This document shows positions 18,780-27,324 of a stretch of DNA of 64,000 nt, one piece after another (the first letter of the stretch is position 1; each line of letters opens with the position of its first letter). This stretch comes from Arcticibacterium sp964021845. GTDB taxonomy: Bacteria > Bacteroidota > Bacteroidia > Cytophagales > Spirosomataceae. The translations under genes were made by a program, and so were the position numbers. The DNA is taken from assembly GCF_964021845.1 (NCBI RefSeq), contig NZ_CAXHZC010000006.1:248001-312000 (forward strand), written 5' to 3'. Under the pieces are notes generated by a model, which saw only the letters and a list, made by a program, of their open reading frames with translations, did not search any database and was not told the origin of the DNA.

Positions 18780-21197
18780 CTATTCATTCTTCAAACTCTC
18801 CACCGGGTTGGCTAAGGCCGTTTTTAGTGTTTTGGCACTAATTGAAATTAAAACCAACAGGAAAACCGTGAGTGCCGGGATAGCGAAAAGCCACCAAGAA
18901 ATTTCTATTCTATTAGCAAAACTATCTAGCCATTTTTTTATAATAAAATAGGTAATCGGAATTCCTATGACCATAGATATTAAAACAGTTTTCATGAAAT
19001 CTGCGGATAATGTCAAAAGTAGGTTTGAGGTGCTGGCACCTATCACTTTTCTAATGCCTATTTCTTTGGTTCGCTTCGCGATGGTAAAAGATGCTAAACC
19101 AAACAAACCTAAGCAGGCTATGAGAATAGCAAATATGGTGAGTACATTGAAAACCTTCTGAAATTTTTCCTCAGCTTTAAACTGTTGGTCGTATGCTGCA
19201 TCTTGGAAAAAATAAGTAAAAGGTTCGCCTGGAAAATTAGCTTTATAAGCCGTTTCTATTTCAGCAATTTGTTCTTTTGGGTTTCCTCCGGAGAATTTGA
19301 TGCTAGCATTACTATTCCAAGACTCATCATAATAGCGATGAATAATTGGAATTGGTGCTGACTTTGCTGTTTCTTGGTGGTAATCTTTTATTACACCCAG
19401 TATGAGCCACTTTCTGCCCCAAAAATCTAGCTCTTTGCCCACAGCATCTTTGGCATCAGCTAAGCCCCAGAGGCGAATGGCCTCTTCGTTTACTATAACT
19501 TCATTATTTTCACTTCTAGAGTTTGAAGAATAGTTGGTACCTGCCAAAAGCTCCATTCCCATAACGGGGATGTATTCGGAATCAATAGAGTTTATATAGA
19601 AGTTATAATTATGCTCTTCAATTACCTCTGAAAGATTAATGCCTGTGGTAGTACTGAATTGACTTGTTGATAGACCAGGAACGGCTTCTGAGGTAGAAAC
19701 AGACTCTACATTTGCCATAGCGGTTAATTGATTTTTAAATGGCTCAAAAGCGGCTTGGTTCTTTCTTTCACCAGGGCTATTTACTACCAAAAGCTTATCA
19801 ATGTCTACACCTAGGTCAATGTCTTGTAGATAGCTTATTTGCTGTTGAACGGTAAAAGCTTGTACTAAAAGCACAATGGTCATGGCAAATTGAAAAACTA
19901 CTAGAGATTTCCGCATAAAATTGCCTTTGGCAGAGCTTGAAAATTTGCCTTTTAAAACCGAAACTGGTTTAAAGGAAGATAAGGCAAAAGCAGGGTAAGC
20001 CCCAGCCAATAATACTCCCGCCATTATAGCTACACCCAAACAGCCCCAAAAGAAGGGGTCGGAGAAAACGTTAAAGCTTTCAGGTAAGCCAGCGGTATCA
20101 ATAAAGGAGGGTTTTAGTAAGGATATTAATGCAACTGCAATAAGGCCTGCGAAAATATTCAGCAAGAGCGACTCTGTTAAAAACTGAGTCTTTAGCTGAT
20201 TTTTTGTACTTCCCACCACCTTTCTAAGTCCCACTTCCTTTGCTCTGTCCAGAGATTTGGAAGTGGCTAAGTTTACATAATTAACAAAGGCACTGATTAT
20301 TACTAAGAAAGCAACACCCAGTAAAAAGAAAACGGTGGTAGCGTCTCCATTGGCCTCCGTTTCAAAGGTTTTTTTAGAGTATAAATGTATATCACTTATT
20401 TTCTGCCCTATAACTCTATCATTACCTAGAGGCTCGGCGTATCTTTCATTTAAGCTCAATAGATTCGCGGTAAAATCGGCGTAATCTACATTGGGAGCCA
20501 ATTGAATATAAGTTAGTGTATTATTACCATCCCAGTTGTCTGGTTTTTCTCCATTAATTCCATTGCCTGCATACATACTTTCATAAGAAAAAAGCATATC
20601 AAATTTCAGGTGGGTATTACTTGGGCTATCTTCTGTAACACCTACCACTTCAAAAAACTTGCTCTCTTCTCCGTTTGGCATTTCTATCACTTTTCCTATT
20701 ACATCAAGGCTATTGAAAAGTCTTTGGGCAGTAGTTTTAGAAATTACGGCTTCATCGGCCTGTTTGAATAAATCCAGTTTTGTCCCTCTAATTAGAGGCG
20801 TGGTAAACATGCTAAAAAAGGAGGTGTCAACCGCAAAAACCTTCTCAAGTATAAAAGGAGCTTCTCCTACTTTCACGTTTAAATGCGGCTCACCGATAGG
20901 ATAAGCTCGGGTGAAGTCTTCTACTTGTGTTAATTCTTGTTTTAACAAATTCCCGAGAGGAGGGTTGGTCTCACAATCTTGAGCAGTTACAGTTTCTCCA
21001 TCCATATAGTCAGTGGTAAGCCTTACTATTTGGTCTGCATTTTCATGGGTATTCTCATAAGAGAGTTCGTACCTAACATATTGAATGATAAGTAAAGTGA
21101 TGGCCAAACCAGAAGCTAAACCAAGAAGATTAATTATGGTGAAAGACCCATCTTTTCGGAAGGTTCTTAACGCTATTTTAATATAATTTTTAAACAT
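18780..21197 (-). CDS. FtsX/MacB-type ABC transporter permease (805 aa)
   Basis: This is the longest permease of the window. Block 1 has RAKEVGLRKVVGS near residue 316, followed by the typical GAYPAFALSSF loop. Block 2 has RTKEIGIRKVIGA near 707, and the C-terminus is NPVESLKNE. It begins only 3 bp after the upstream gene's stop, so translation may be coupled. The segment LGVIKDYHQE in the second periplasmic domain corresponds to the GVxxDFHF motif of the paralogs. Confidence 0.94.
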   Translation of the reverse strand: MFKNYIKIALRTFRKDGSFTIINLLGLASGLAITLLIIQYVRYELSYENTHENADQIVRLTTDYMDGETVTAQDCETNPPLGNLLKQELTQVEDFTRAYPIGEPHLNVKVGEAPFILEKVFAVDTSFFSMFTTPLIRGTKLDLFKQADEAVISKTTAQRLFNSLDVIGKVIEMPNGEESKFFEVVGVTEDSPSNTHLKFDMLFSYESMYAGNGINGEKPDNWDGNNTLTYIQLAPNVDYADFTANLLSLNERYAEPLGNDRVIGQKISDIHLYSKKTFETEANGDATTVFFLLGVAFLVIISAFVNYVNLATSKSLDRAKEVGLRKVVGSTKNQLKTQFLTESLLLNIFAGLIAVALISLLKPSFIDTAGLPESFNVFSDPFFWGCLGVAIMAGVLLAGAYPAFALSSFKPVSVLKGKFSSSAKGNFMRKSLVVFQFAMTIVLLVQAFTVQQQISYLQDIDLGVDIDKLLVVNSPGERKNQAAFEPFKNQLTAMANVESVSTSEAVPGLSTSQFSTTTGINLSEVIEEHNYNFYINSIDSEYIPVMGMELLAGTNYSSNSRSENNEVIVNEEAIRLWGLADAKDAVGKELDFWGRKWLILGVIKDYHQETAKSAPIPIIHRYYDESWNSNASIKFSGGNPKEQIAEIETAYKANFPGEPFTYFFQDAAYDQQFKAEEKFQKVFNVLTIFAILIACLGLFGLASFTIAKRTKEIGIRKVIGASTSNLLLTLSADFMKTVLISMVIGIPITYFIIKKWLDSFANRIEISWWLFAIPALTVFLLVLISISAKTLKTALANPVESLKNE

Positions 21198-21200
21198 AAT

Positions 21201-23600
21201 TTATTCAGCTTTTAAGGATTTAACGGGATTTGAAACTGCAGCTTTTACTGCTTGAAAACTGATGGTTAAGAGGGCTACGCCAATAGCCACAAAGGCCGCT
21301 AAAGCAAATATTTGCCATTCTACTTTAATACTGTAGGCAAAATCTTGTAACCATATATCAATGGCATACCAAGCTAAAGGCGAGGCAATGATGATAGAAA
21401 TCAAAACCAGTTTTATAAAATCCTTGGATAATAAACCTACTATACCCTGAACCGATGAGCCCAAAACCTTACGAATACCGATTTCTTTTATACGACGTTC
21501 TGCAGAGTAAGAGGATAAGCCAAATAAGCCAAGACAAGAAACAAAAATGGCGAGCCCAGCCAGCACCCCTACTACTTTACTAACCTGACTATCCGCCCTA
21601 TAAAGATTGTCGAAATGTTCATCTAGAAAGGTATAGTTCATGTTTTGGTTTGGCATCAGTTCTTTCCAAATTGACTCCAAGCCCGCAATAGCCTGTTTCG
21701 CGTCTGCTCCATTAATCCTCACAGACATTTCACTATAACCCCAGTTTGAGGTATTGAAAATGGTTAATGTCTCTATTTTATGGTGCAAAGAATTAAAGTT
21801 GAAATCTTGAGCTACGCCAATAATTTGTCCTAAGGAGTCTAAACCTCCTATTTTAAAGCCTCTTCCTATGAGAGATTCGTAGGTTTTTACCGATTGCTCT
21901 TTTAAGAGTTCTTTGGCTAATGATTCATTAACTATATACGTCTTGGCATTATCGGCGGCACCTTCTTTGAAGTTTCTACCTGCCAGTAGTTTGATTTTGT
22001 ACAGTCTTAAATAATCAGGGTCTACTATCACTCTAGATGTAGCGGTATTTATCATTGGACCTTCACCTTGAAATTCTACGCCACTTTGATGGAAATTATT
22101 CCCTATTCTTTGATGAGAGGCCGTTACGGATTCGACGTAAGTATTGGAGGTAAACCGCTGTTTTATGGTAGAATACAATGGTCCAGATTCATAATTTAAA
22201 GGAATAACAATGACCTGGTCTTTGGAAAAACCGGGGTCTTTTTCTTGCATAAAGTTTAATTGCTTCATCGCAAAACCTGTGGCTATAATCAAGAATACCG
22301 TGCAGGTGAATTGGGTAATTACTAAAGCGTTTCTAAGGTTACTCTTACCAATATTTAAAGTTCCTTTTAATACCTGAACAGGGTTAAACCTAGATAAGAA
22401 GAAAGCTGGATATAGCCCTGAAAAGACACCTATAATAACGGAGCAAACTAAGAGAATTGGTAATAAGAGAGGATTACTAAAAATTGGAAATTGTAGACTT
22501 CTTCCGCTTAATTCAGACATATAGGGCAATGCCAACATAACCATAAACACCGCAAAAAACAGGGAGATTAAGGTCAATAAAATGGACTCACCAATAAACT
22601 GAAAAGCGAGCTGCGTCTTAAATGCTCCTATTGATTTTCTTAAACCAACTTCTTTTGCTCTTCCTAAAGATTTTGCAGTAGAAAGGTTCATGAAATTGAT
22701 ACAGGCAATCACCAGTATAATAATGGCAATTATGAAAAATATATAGGTATAGGTTCTGTCAAATTTCTGGTAGTTGATATAGTCATGTGTGATGTCGGCT
22801 GACTTAGAATGTACATCGGCCATTGGCTGCAAAAAGAGCTCATACCATTCGTGAGCATCACCATTTAAGTGTCTTACTAAGAATTCCGGAAATTTACTTT
22901 CTAATTCTGAAACTTTAATGTTGTTTTCAAGTTCTAAATAAGTGACAAGCCAATTACTCCCCCAGTTATCCATGTCATCTGCATCCACTATGGTGGCGAA
23001 TGAGATAAGGGCATCAAACTGCAAATGCGAAGTGGCAGGTACATCTTCTACAATACCTGTTACTTTGAAGGTAGTGGTATCGCTTTCATATCTGATGATG
23101 TTTTGACCGAGGGCTTCTTCATCTCCAAAAAGTATTTTAGCACTCTTTTCTGACAGTACTATGGTGTTAGGCTCACTTAAAACTTGGCTTTTATCACCTT
23201 GTAATAGTTTAAAACCAAAGAGTTCAAAAAAGTTGGCATCGCCATAGAGACCTTTAGCTATTTCTACTTTTTTAGCCCCGTTATTTACGGGCATATCGTT
23301 GAATTGCCTCACTCTACTAAAATCCTTAACTTCTGGAAATTCCTCTTTTAAGGTGGGGCCCATTGGGTACATTGATAAAGCCACTTTTTGCGGAGCCACC
23401 ATGCCTGGGAAACTCTGTACCTCATCTAACCTATAAAGGTTTTTGGTATGCTGAGCATCAAAATTCTTCTCATAAAAAACGAATAGAAAAATGATAATAC
23501 TGGCCGCCATACCAATGGCCAAACCAAGAATGTTGATAATAGAAAAACCTTTACTTTTTAGGATGTTTCTCCAGGCGATTTTGAGGTAATTACGTATCAT
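21201..23600 (-). CDS. FtsX/MacB-type ABC transporter permease (799 aa)
   Basis: This is the second gene of the five-permease array, 3 bp after the first. The start reads IRNYLKIAWRN. FtsX block 1 has RAKEVGLRKSIGA near residue 313, block 2 has RIKEIGIRKVLGS near 702, and the tail is NPVKSLKAE. Its first extracytoplasmic domain contains a methionine-rich stretch (LDEVQSFPGMVAP to SMYPMGP) not seen in the others. All membrane segments are present. Confidence 0.94.
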   Translation of the reverse strand: MIRNYLKIAWRNILKSKGFSIINILGLAIGMAASIIIFLFVFYEKNFDAQHTKNLYRLDEVQSFPGMVAPQKVALSMYPMGPTLKEEFPEVKDFSRVRQFNDMPVNNGAKKVEIAKGLYGDANFFELFGFKLLQGDKSQVLSEPNTIVLSEKSAKILFGDEEALGQNIIRYESDTTTFKVTGIVEDVPATSHLQFDALISFATIVDADDMDNWGSNWLVTYLELENNIKVSELESKFPEFLVRHLNGDAHEWYELFLQPMADVHSKSADITHDYINYQKFDRTYTYIFFIIAIIILVIACINFMNLSTAKSLGRAKEVGLRKSIGAFKTQLAFQFIGESILLTLISLFFAVFMVMLALPYMSELSGRSLQFPIFSNPLLLPILLVCSVIIGVFSGLYPAFFLSRFNPVQVLKGTLNIGKSNLRNALVITQFTCTVFLIIATGFAMKQLNFMQEKDPGFSKDQVIVIPLNYESGPLYSTIKQRFTSNTYVESVTASHQRIGNNFHQSGVEFQGEGPMINTATSRVIVDPDYLRLYKIKLLAGRNFKEGAADNAKTYIVNESLAKELLKEQSVKTYESLIGRGFKIGGLDSLGQIIGVAQDFNFNSLHHKIETLTIFNTSNWGYSEMSVRINGADAKQAIAGLESIWKELMPNQNMNYTFLDEHFDNLYRADSQVSKVVGVLAGLAIFVSCLGLFGLSSYSAERRIKEIGIRKVLGSSVQGIVGLLSKDFIKLVLISIIIASPLAWYAIDIWLQDFAYSIKVEWQIFALAAFVAIGVALLTISFQAVKAAVSNPVKSLKAE

Positions 23601-23603
23601 GAT

Positions 23604-25988
23604 TTATTCAGATTTAAGTGAGTCTACAGGGTTGGCCACGGCTGCTTTAATTACTTTATAAGACACGGATACTCCAGAGATAAGTATGGAGAATAATAAG
23701 GCTGAAAGGAAGAGACCTATCCCAAATTCGGCTTGGAAAACGAAATCGCTTAGCCATTGATTAGTTAGCCACCAAGCCAGAGGTACTGAAAGCAAAAAGG
23801 CGATGCCTATTAACCAAGAGAATTCTTTGCTGAACAGCCATAGAATAGAAGAAATAGAACTGCCCAAAACCTTTCTTACGCCAATTTCCTTGGTTTTACG
23901 CTCCACCATAAACGACACCAAACCAAACAAGCCAAGGCTTGATATGAAAATAGAAATGCCTGTAAATATTTCTAAAAGTGTCAATAACCTTTGTTCACTT
24001 ACATAAAACTCTTTGATGGTTTCATCTACAAACTCATAGCTAAATACTGTTTCAGGCTGAGCTTCATTCCAAAGACCTTCTATTTCTTTCATGCTTCCAG
24101 AAATGTTTTGGCTATTGATTTTTACTGCATATTGCCTTAAAACGTCTGAAACAGAACCAATGGCTACCGCCGATATTTCGTCATAGGTAGAACCTACATG
24201 GAAATCTTTGAAAACGCCTACAATAGGAATGTTATCGCTATCTGCAAGAGAGGCGTATTGATTTAAAGCCTCCTCAGCTGAGGCATAATTCATTTTTTTG
24301 ATGAAGGTTTCATTGACCATTAGCTCGTTAAGGGTGTCAGATTTTCTGATGTTTCTGCCAGCTACTAGTTCTAGACCAAAAGTCTCTAAATAGCTTTCAT
24401 CACCAGCTCTTACACTTACTCTAAAAGCTTCTTGTTCATCTTTCTGATTCATTTGTACACTGGTTCCCCAACTCATATTTGAGGCAGGAGCAGTAAAGCA
24501 GATGCTGGCATTATCAACATTCGTAAGCCTTTGAAGCCGTTCTTTAAAAGCTCTTTTGTCTGCGGCATCAGAGCCTGCGGCTACTGGAATCATTAGCTGG
24601 GCCTCTTTATCAAAACCCAAGTCTGTGTTTTGACTGAAGTTCATTTGTTTGATAATAACCAGCATACCTATGATAAGCACCTGCGAAATCACAAATTGTG
24701 TTACTATCAGTGTTTTGCGGAGGTTAACTCCTCCAAAGTTTAGACTAGAGAGTTTTCCTTTAAGAGCCATAACTGGGCTAAAACGAGCTAGTAAAAGACC
24801 AGGGTACGCTCCAGAGGCAAATGCAGAGATAATGAACATAGTCAAAGCAAACAGAAACATTTTTGTCGAAAGCATTTCTGAAACGCCTATTTCTGTTTCG
24901 AAAAGGTGGTTTAAGTATGGCAGGCAAAGAATGGCCAGTCCAACAGCCAATACTACAGAAACTAAGGCGATTAGACTTGTCTCTGTTAAAAACTGCCAAA
25001 ACAACTGTGCCTTTTTCCCGCCTAAAGACTTACGTACACCTACTTCTTTAAGTCTGTTTAAGACTTGAGCAGTGGCTAGGTTTATAAAATTAAGACAAGC
25101 CGATATTAACAAGAAAACCCCTATAATGGCAAGTGTCCAAAGTGTTTTGACAGGCATGGCACCATGATAATTTGGGTTAAAATGAATGTCGGACAAGGGC
25201 TGTAAATAGTAGGTGTGAGTATTACTACTGTTTGGTCTGTATTTGGCAGGAAAAGGAGCCATGGCTTTTTCTACCTGCTCAGGGTTTACGCCATCTTTTA
25301 GTTTAATATAACACTGCAAATCGGAGGTGATTCCGCCCCAAGTTTCTGCAGATACTAGCCAAATATTATCTTTAATAAGGGTGGGGTAGGAAACAAATAT
25401 TTCTACTTCTTCAAAGCTGTTTTGTGGCAAATCTTCCAATACACCAATGATAGTTACCAAGTCTGTATTGTCTAAAGTCAGGCTTTGACCAATAGCAGAA
25501 CTTGCATTGCCAAAATACTTTTCGGCCATTCTTTTGGTAAGAAAAGCCTTGTTTGGTTCTAAAAATTCTTTTGTAAGTGAACCTTCAATAAAAGGGAAAT
25601 CGAATATCTCAAAAAAGTCAGATTCTGTATACAGAACTCCATTTTCTTCCAAGACTTTTTTATTGTCATTATAGGTGACCTGTACATCTGAGAAGTTTAC
25701 AGTTCTGGCTATGGCATCTTCAAAATCATAGTCTGTTCTAACTACTTCACTAAGCCCAGGAGGTACGGAGGCCTGATAGCTAATGCTTTCTCTTTTTTGT
25801 TTGGTGACTATTCTGTGAATTTTGTCGCTGTCTTCATGAAAGTTATCAAAACTCAGATGAAATTTGATAAAAGTAAAAATAAGAATGGCGGCCGTTAGAC
25901 TTAGCATAAGGCCGGTGACATTAATAAAGCCGTAAACCTTGTTTTTTTGCAGGGTTCGCCAAGCGATTTTAAAATAATTCTTAATCAT
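23604..25988 (-). CDS. FtsX/MacB-type ABC transporter permease (794 aa), first gene of array II
   Basis: This is the permease nearest the ATPase gene, 167 bp downstream of it on the minus strand. The start IKNYFKIAWRTL is slightly diverged. Block 1 has RLKEVGVRKSLGG near residue 311, block 2 has RTKEIGVRKVLGS near 694, and the end is NPVDSLKSE. The gap to the ATPase holds a strong hairpin (26095-26124), which could reduce read-through so that the permeases are made in lower amounts than the ATPase. Confidence 0.94.
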   Translation of the reverse strand: MIKNYFKIAWRTLQKNKVYGFINVTGLMLSLTAAILIFTFIKFHLSFDNFHEDSDKIHRIVTKQKRESISYQASVPPGLSEVVRTDYDFEDAIARTVNFSDVQVTYNDNKKVLEENGVLYTESDFFEIFDFPFIEGSLTKEFLEPNKAFLTKRMAEKYFGNASSAIGQSLTLDNTDLVTIIGVLEDLPQNSFEEVEIFVSYPTLIKDNIWLVSAETWGGITSDLQCYIKLKDGVNPEQVEKAMAPFPAKYRPNSSNTHTYYLQPLSDIHFNPNYHGAMPVKTLWTLAIIGVFLLISACLNFINLATAQVLNRLKEVGVRKSLGGKKAQLFWQFLTETSLIALVSVVLAVGLAILCLPYLNHLFETEIGVSEMLSTKMFLFALTMFIISAFASGAYPGLLLARFSPVMALKGKLSSLNFGGVNLRKTLIVTQFVISQVLIIGMLVIIKQMNFSQNTDLGFDKEAQLMIPVAAGSDAADKRAFKERLQRLTNVDNASICFTAPASNMSWGTSVQMNQKDEQEAFRVSVRAGDESYLETFGLELVAGRNIRKSDTLNELMVNETFIKKMNYASAEEALNQYASLADSDNIPIVGVFKDFHVGSTYDEISAVAIGSVSDVLRQYAVKINSQNISGSMKEIEGLWNEAQPETVFSYEFVDETIKEFYVSEQRLLTLLEIFTGISIFISSLGLFGLVSFMVERKTKEIGVRKVLGSSISSILWLFSKEFSWLIGIAFLLSVPLAWWLTNQWLSDFVFQAEFGIGLFLSALLFSILISGVSVSYKVIKAAVANPVDSLKSE

Positions 25989-26094
25989 AATTTTCCTTAT
26001 TTTTAATGAATAGCTTTTTGTACGTATGGATTAAGCTTTGATAATGGGCTTATGGTGTGCAGGCTCAGTTTGCAACGAGGGCCTTGTGGAGAGA

Positions 26095-26124
26095 AGGGAA
26101 TTCGGAGGAAGCCTCCGAAACCCT
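26095..26124. terminator. Hairpin between ATPase and permease array, possible attenuator
   Basis: TTCGGAGG-AAG-CCTCCGAA (26101-26119) is a perfect 8-bp stem, flanked by AGGG/CCCT that can extend it. No long T-run follows on the minus strand. It is therefore more likely a partial terminator or an RNA-processing/stabilising structure inside the operon than a full stop. Confidence 0.5.
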
Positions 26125-26155
26125 TTTATATGTAATAGTCTGAGTATATTTAATA

Positions 26156-26833
26156 CTATACGTGAAAGTTCTCTGTCACAATTTTGCCATCAAATAAATT
26201 GACAGTTCTGTGAGCAAAACCGGCATCATAAGGCGAGTGAGTTACCATAGCAATGGTGGTGCCTTCTTGGTTAAGCTCTTGAAGCAGTTTCATCACGTCT
26301 TCGCCATTGGCTGAGTCCAAATTACCAGTAGGCTCATCGGCAAGAATTAGCTTTGGTTTAGCTACTACGGCACGGGCTATGGCCACACGCTGCTGTTGCC
26401 CTCCAGATAGCTGCTGAGGAAAGTGATTTCTTCTGTGCATCATGTTCATCCGTTCTAGAGCAGCTTCTACTTTTTCTTTACGCTCCGCAGAAGGTATTTT
26501 CAGATAAAGAAGTGGTAGTTCTACGTTTTCAAAAACGGTTAACTCGTCAATCAAGTTAAAGCTTTGAAACACAAAACCGATGTTTCCTTTTCTCAGTTGG
26601 GCACGCTGACGCTCACTCATGCCACCTACTTCGGTGCCATAAAAGTCGTAGCTACCTTCGGTAGGATTATCAAGCAGTCCTAGGATATTTAGGAGTGTTG
26701 ATTTCCCACATCCAGAAGGCCCCATGATGGCTACAAATTCGCCATCCTTTATCTCAAAATCCAGACCATTCAAGGCCGTTGTCTCCACCTCGTCGGTGGT
26801 AAACATCTTTTGTAAGTTGGTTGTTTTTATCAT
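26156..26833 (-). CDS. ABC transporter ATP-binding protein (LolD/MacB type)
   Basis: This 225-residue ATPase subunit belongs to the MacB/LolD/FtsE group. It shows Walker A GPSGCGKST (38-46), a Q-loop at FVFQSFNL (about 88), ABC signature LSGGQQQ (142-148), Walker B LILADEP (162-168) with the glutamate present, and the switch histidine in MVTHS (199). All catalytic residues are intact. It is the only ATPase in the window and most likely powers all nine fused permeases, which lack nucleotide-binding domains. It is separated from the adaptor gene upstream by an inverted-repeat-flanked four-helix-bundle gene whose left repeat ends 13 bp before this start codon. Confidence 0.96.
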   Translation of the reverse strand: MIKTTNLQKMFTTDEVETTALNGLDFEIKDGEFVAIMGPSGCGKSTLLNILGLLDNPTEGSYDFYGTEVGGMSERQRAQLRKGNIGFVFQSFNLIDELTVFENVELPLLYLKIPSAERKEKVEAALERMNMMHRRNHFPQQLSGGQQQRVAIARAVVAKPKLILADEPTGNLDSANGEDVMKLLQELNQEGTTIAMVTHSPYDAGFAHRTVNLFDGKIVTENFHV

Positions 26834-26845
26834 GTTATTCTAGTT

Positions 26846-26876
26846 AATGGTTATGGGTTAATAGTTAAAGGGTTAT
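26846..26876 (+). repeat. Left imperfect inverted repeat of the S23-gene element
   Basis: AATGGTTATGGGTTAATAG (first 19 bases), then TTAAAGGGTTAT, aligns with the reverse complement of 27281-27324. The shared blocks are AATGGT, GTTAA, AGTTA and AAGGGTTAT, with an internal gap. GGTTA-rich flanks like these are consistent with a small non-autonomous mobile unit. Confidence 0.5.
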
Positions 26877-26909
26877 ACCTTTATCCCTTCACCATGTAAA
26901 TTTATTTTT

Positions 26910-27275
26910 ATGTCTAAAATTTCATCATTTGAAGACCTTGTTATTTGGCAAGAGTCTATGGCAATTGCGGTTGTATTGTATAAGGAATTTTCTAATTGTA
27001 AAGATTTTGCTTTTCGAGACCAGATTCTTAAAGCATCTGTTTCTGTACCTTCTAATATCTCAGAAGGCTTTGAACGAAATAATGATAAAGAGTTTTTCAA
27101 TTTTCTTCGATACGCCAAAGGTTCAGCGGGGGAAGTTAGAACCCAGCTTATTCTTGCTAAGTCTGTAGGGCTTACTACAAACCCAGAAACACCTTTACTA
27201 ATTAATCGTCTCATCACTTTATCTAAACAAATTCAATCTTTAATGAACAGTATCAATAGGAAACTAGGGAGGTAG
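26910..27275 (+). CDS. Four-helix-bundle protein (S23/IVP family)
   Basis: This 121-residue protein belongs to the S23 / 23S-rRNA intervening-sequence protein family, also related to the Avd accessory protein of diversity-generating retroelements. It shows FEDLVIWQESM at the start, SVPSNISEGFERN in the middle and FLRYAKGSAGEVRTQL in helix 3, all standard for the family. Stand-alone copies are scattered through Bacteroidota genomes and have no established role. It is transcribed against the surrounding ABC genes and flanked by imperfect inverted repeats. It interrupts what would otherwise be a tight adaptor-ATPase operon, which suggests insertion. Confidence 0.92.
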   Translation: MSKISSFEDLVIWQESMAIAVVLYKEFSNCKDFAFRDQILKASVSVPSNISEGFERNNDKEFFNFLRYAKGSAGEVRTQLILAKSVGLTTNPETPLLINRLITLSKQIQSLMNSINRKLGR

Positions 27276-27280
27276 TTCAA

Positions 27281-27324
27281 ATAACCCTTAACCTTTGACT
27301 TATAACTTTTAACAAATGACCATT
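27281..27324 (-). repeat. Right imperfect inverted repeat of the S23-gene element
   Basis: This is the partner of 26846-26876 in inverted orientation; read on the minus strand it begins AATGGTCATTTGTTAAAAG and ends AAGGTTAAGGGTTAT. It abuts the stop codon of the adaptor gene exactly (stop at 27325-27327), so the unit sits precisely in the intergenic gap. Confidence 0.5.

Noticed and set aside
24649..25068. 139-codon plus-strand frame inside a permease gene.
   Set aside because: It is antisense to conserved FtsX membrane segments; its composition is a mirror of the real gene.
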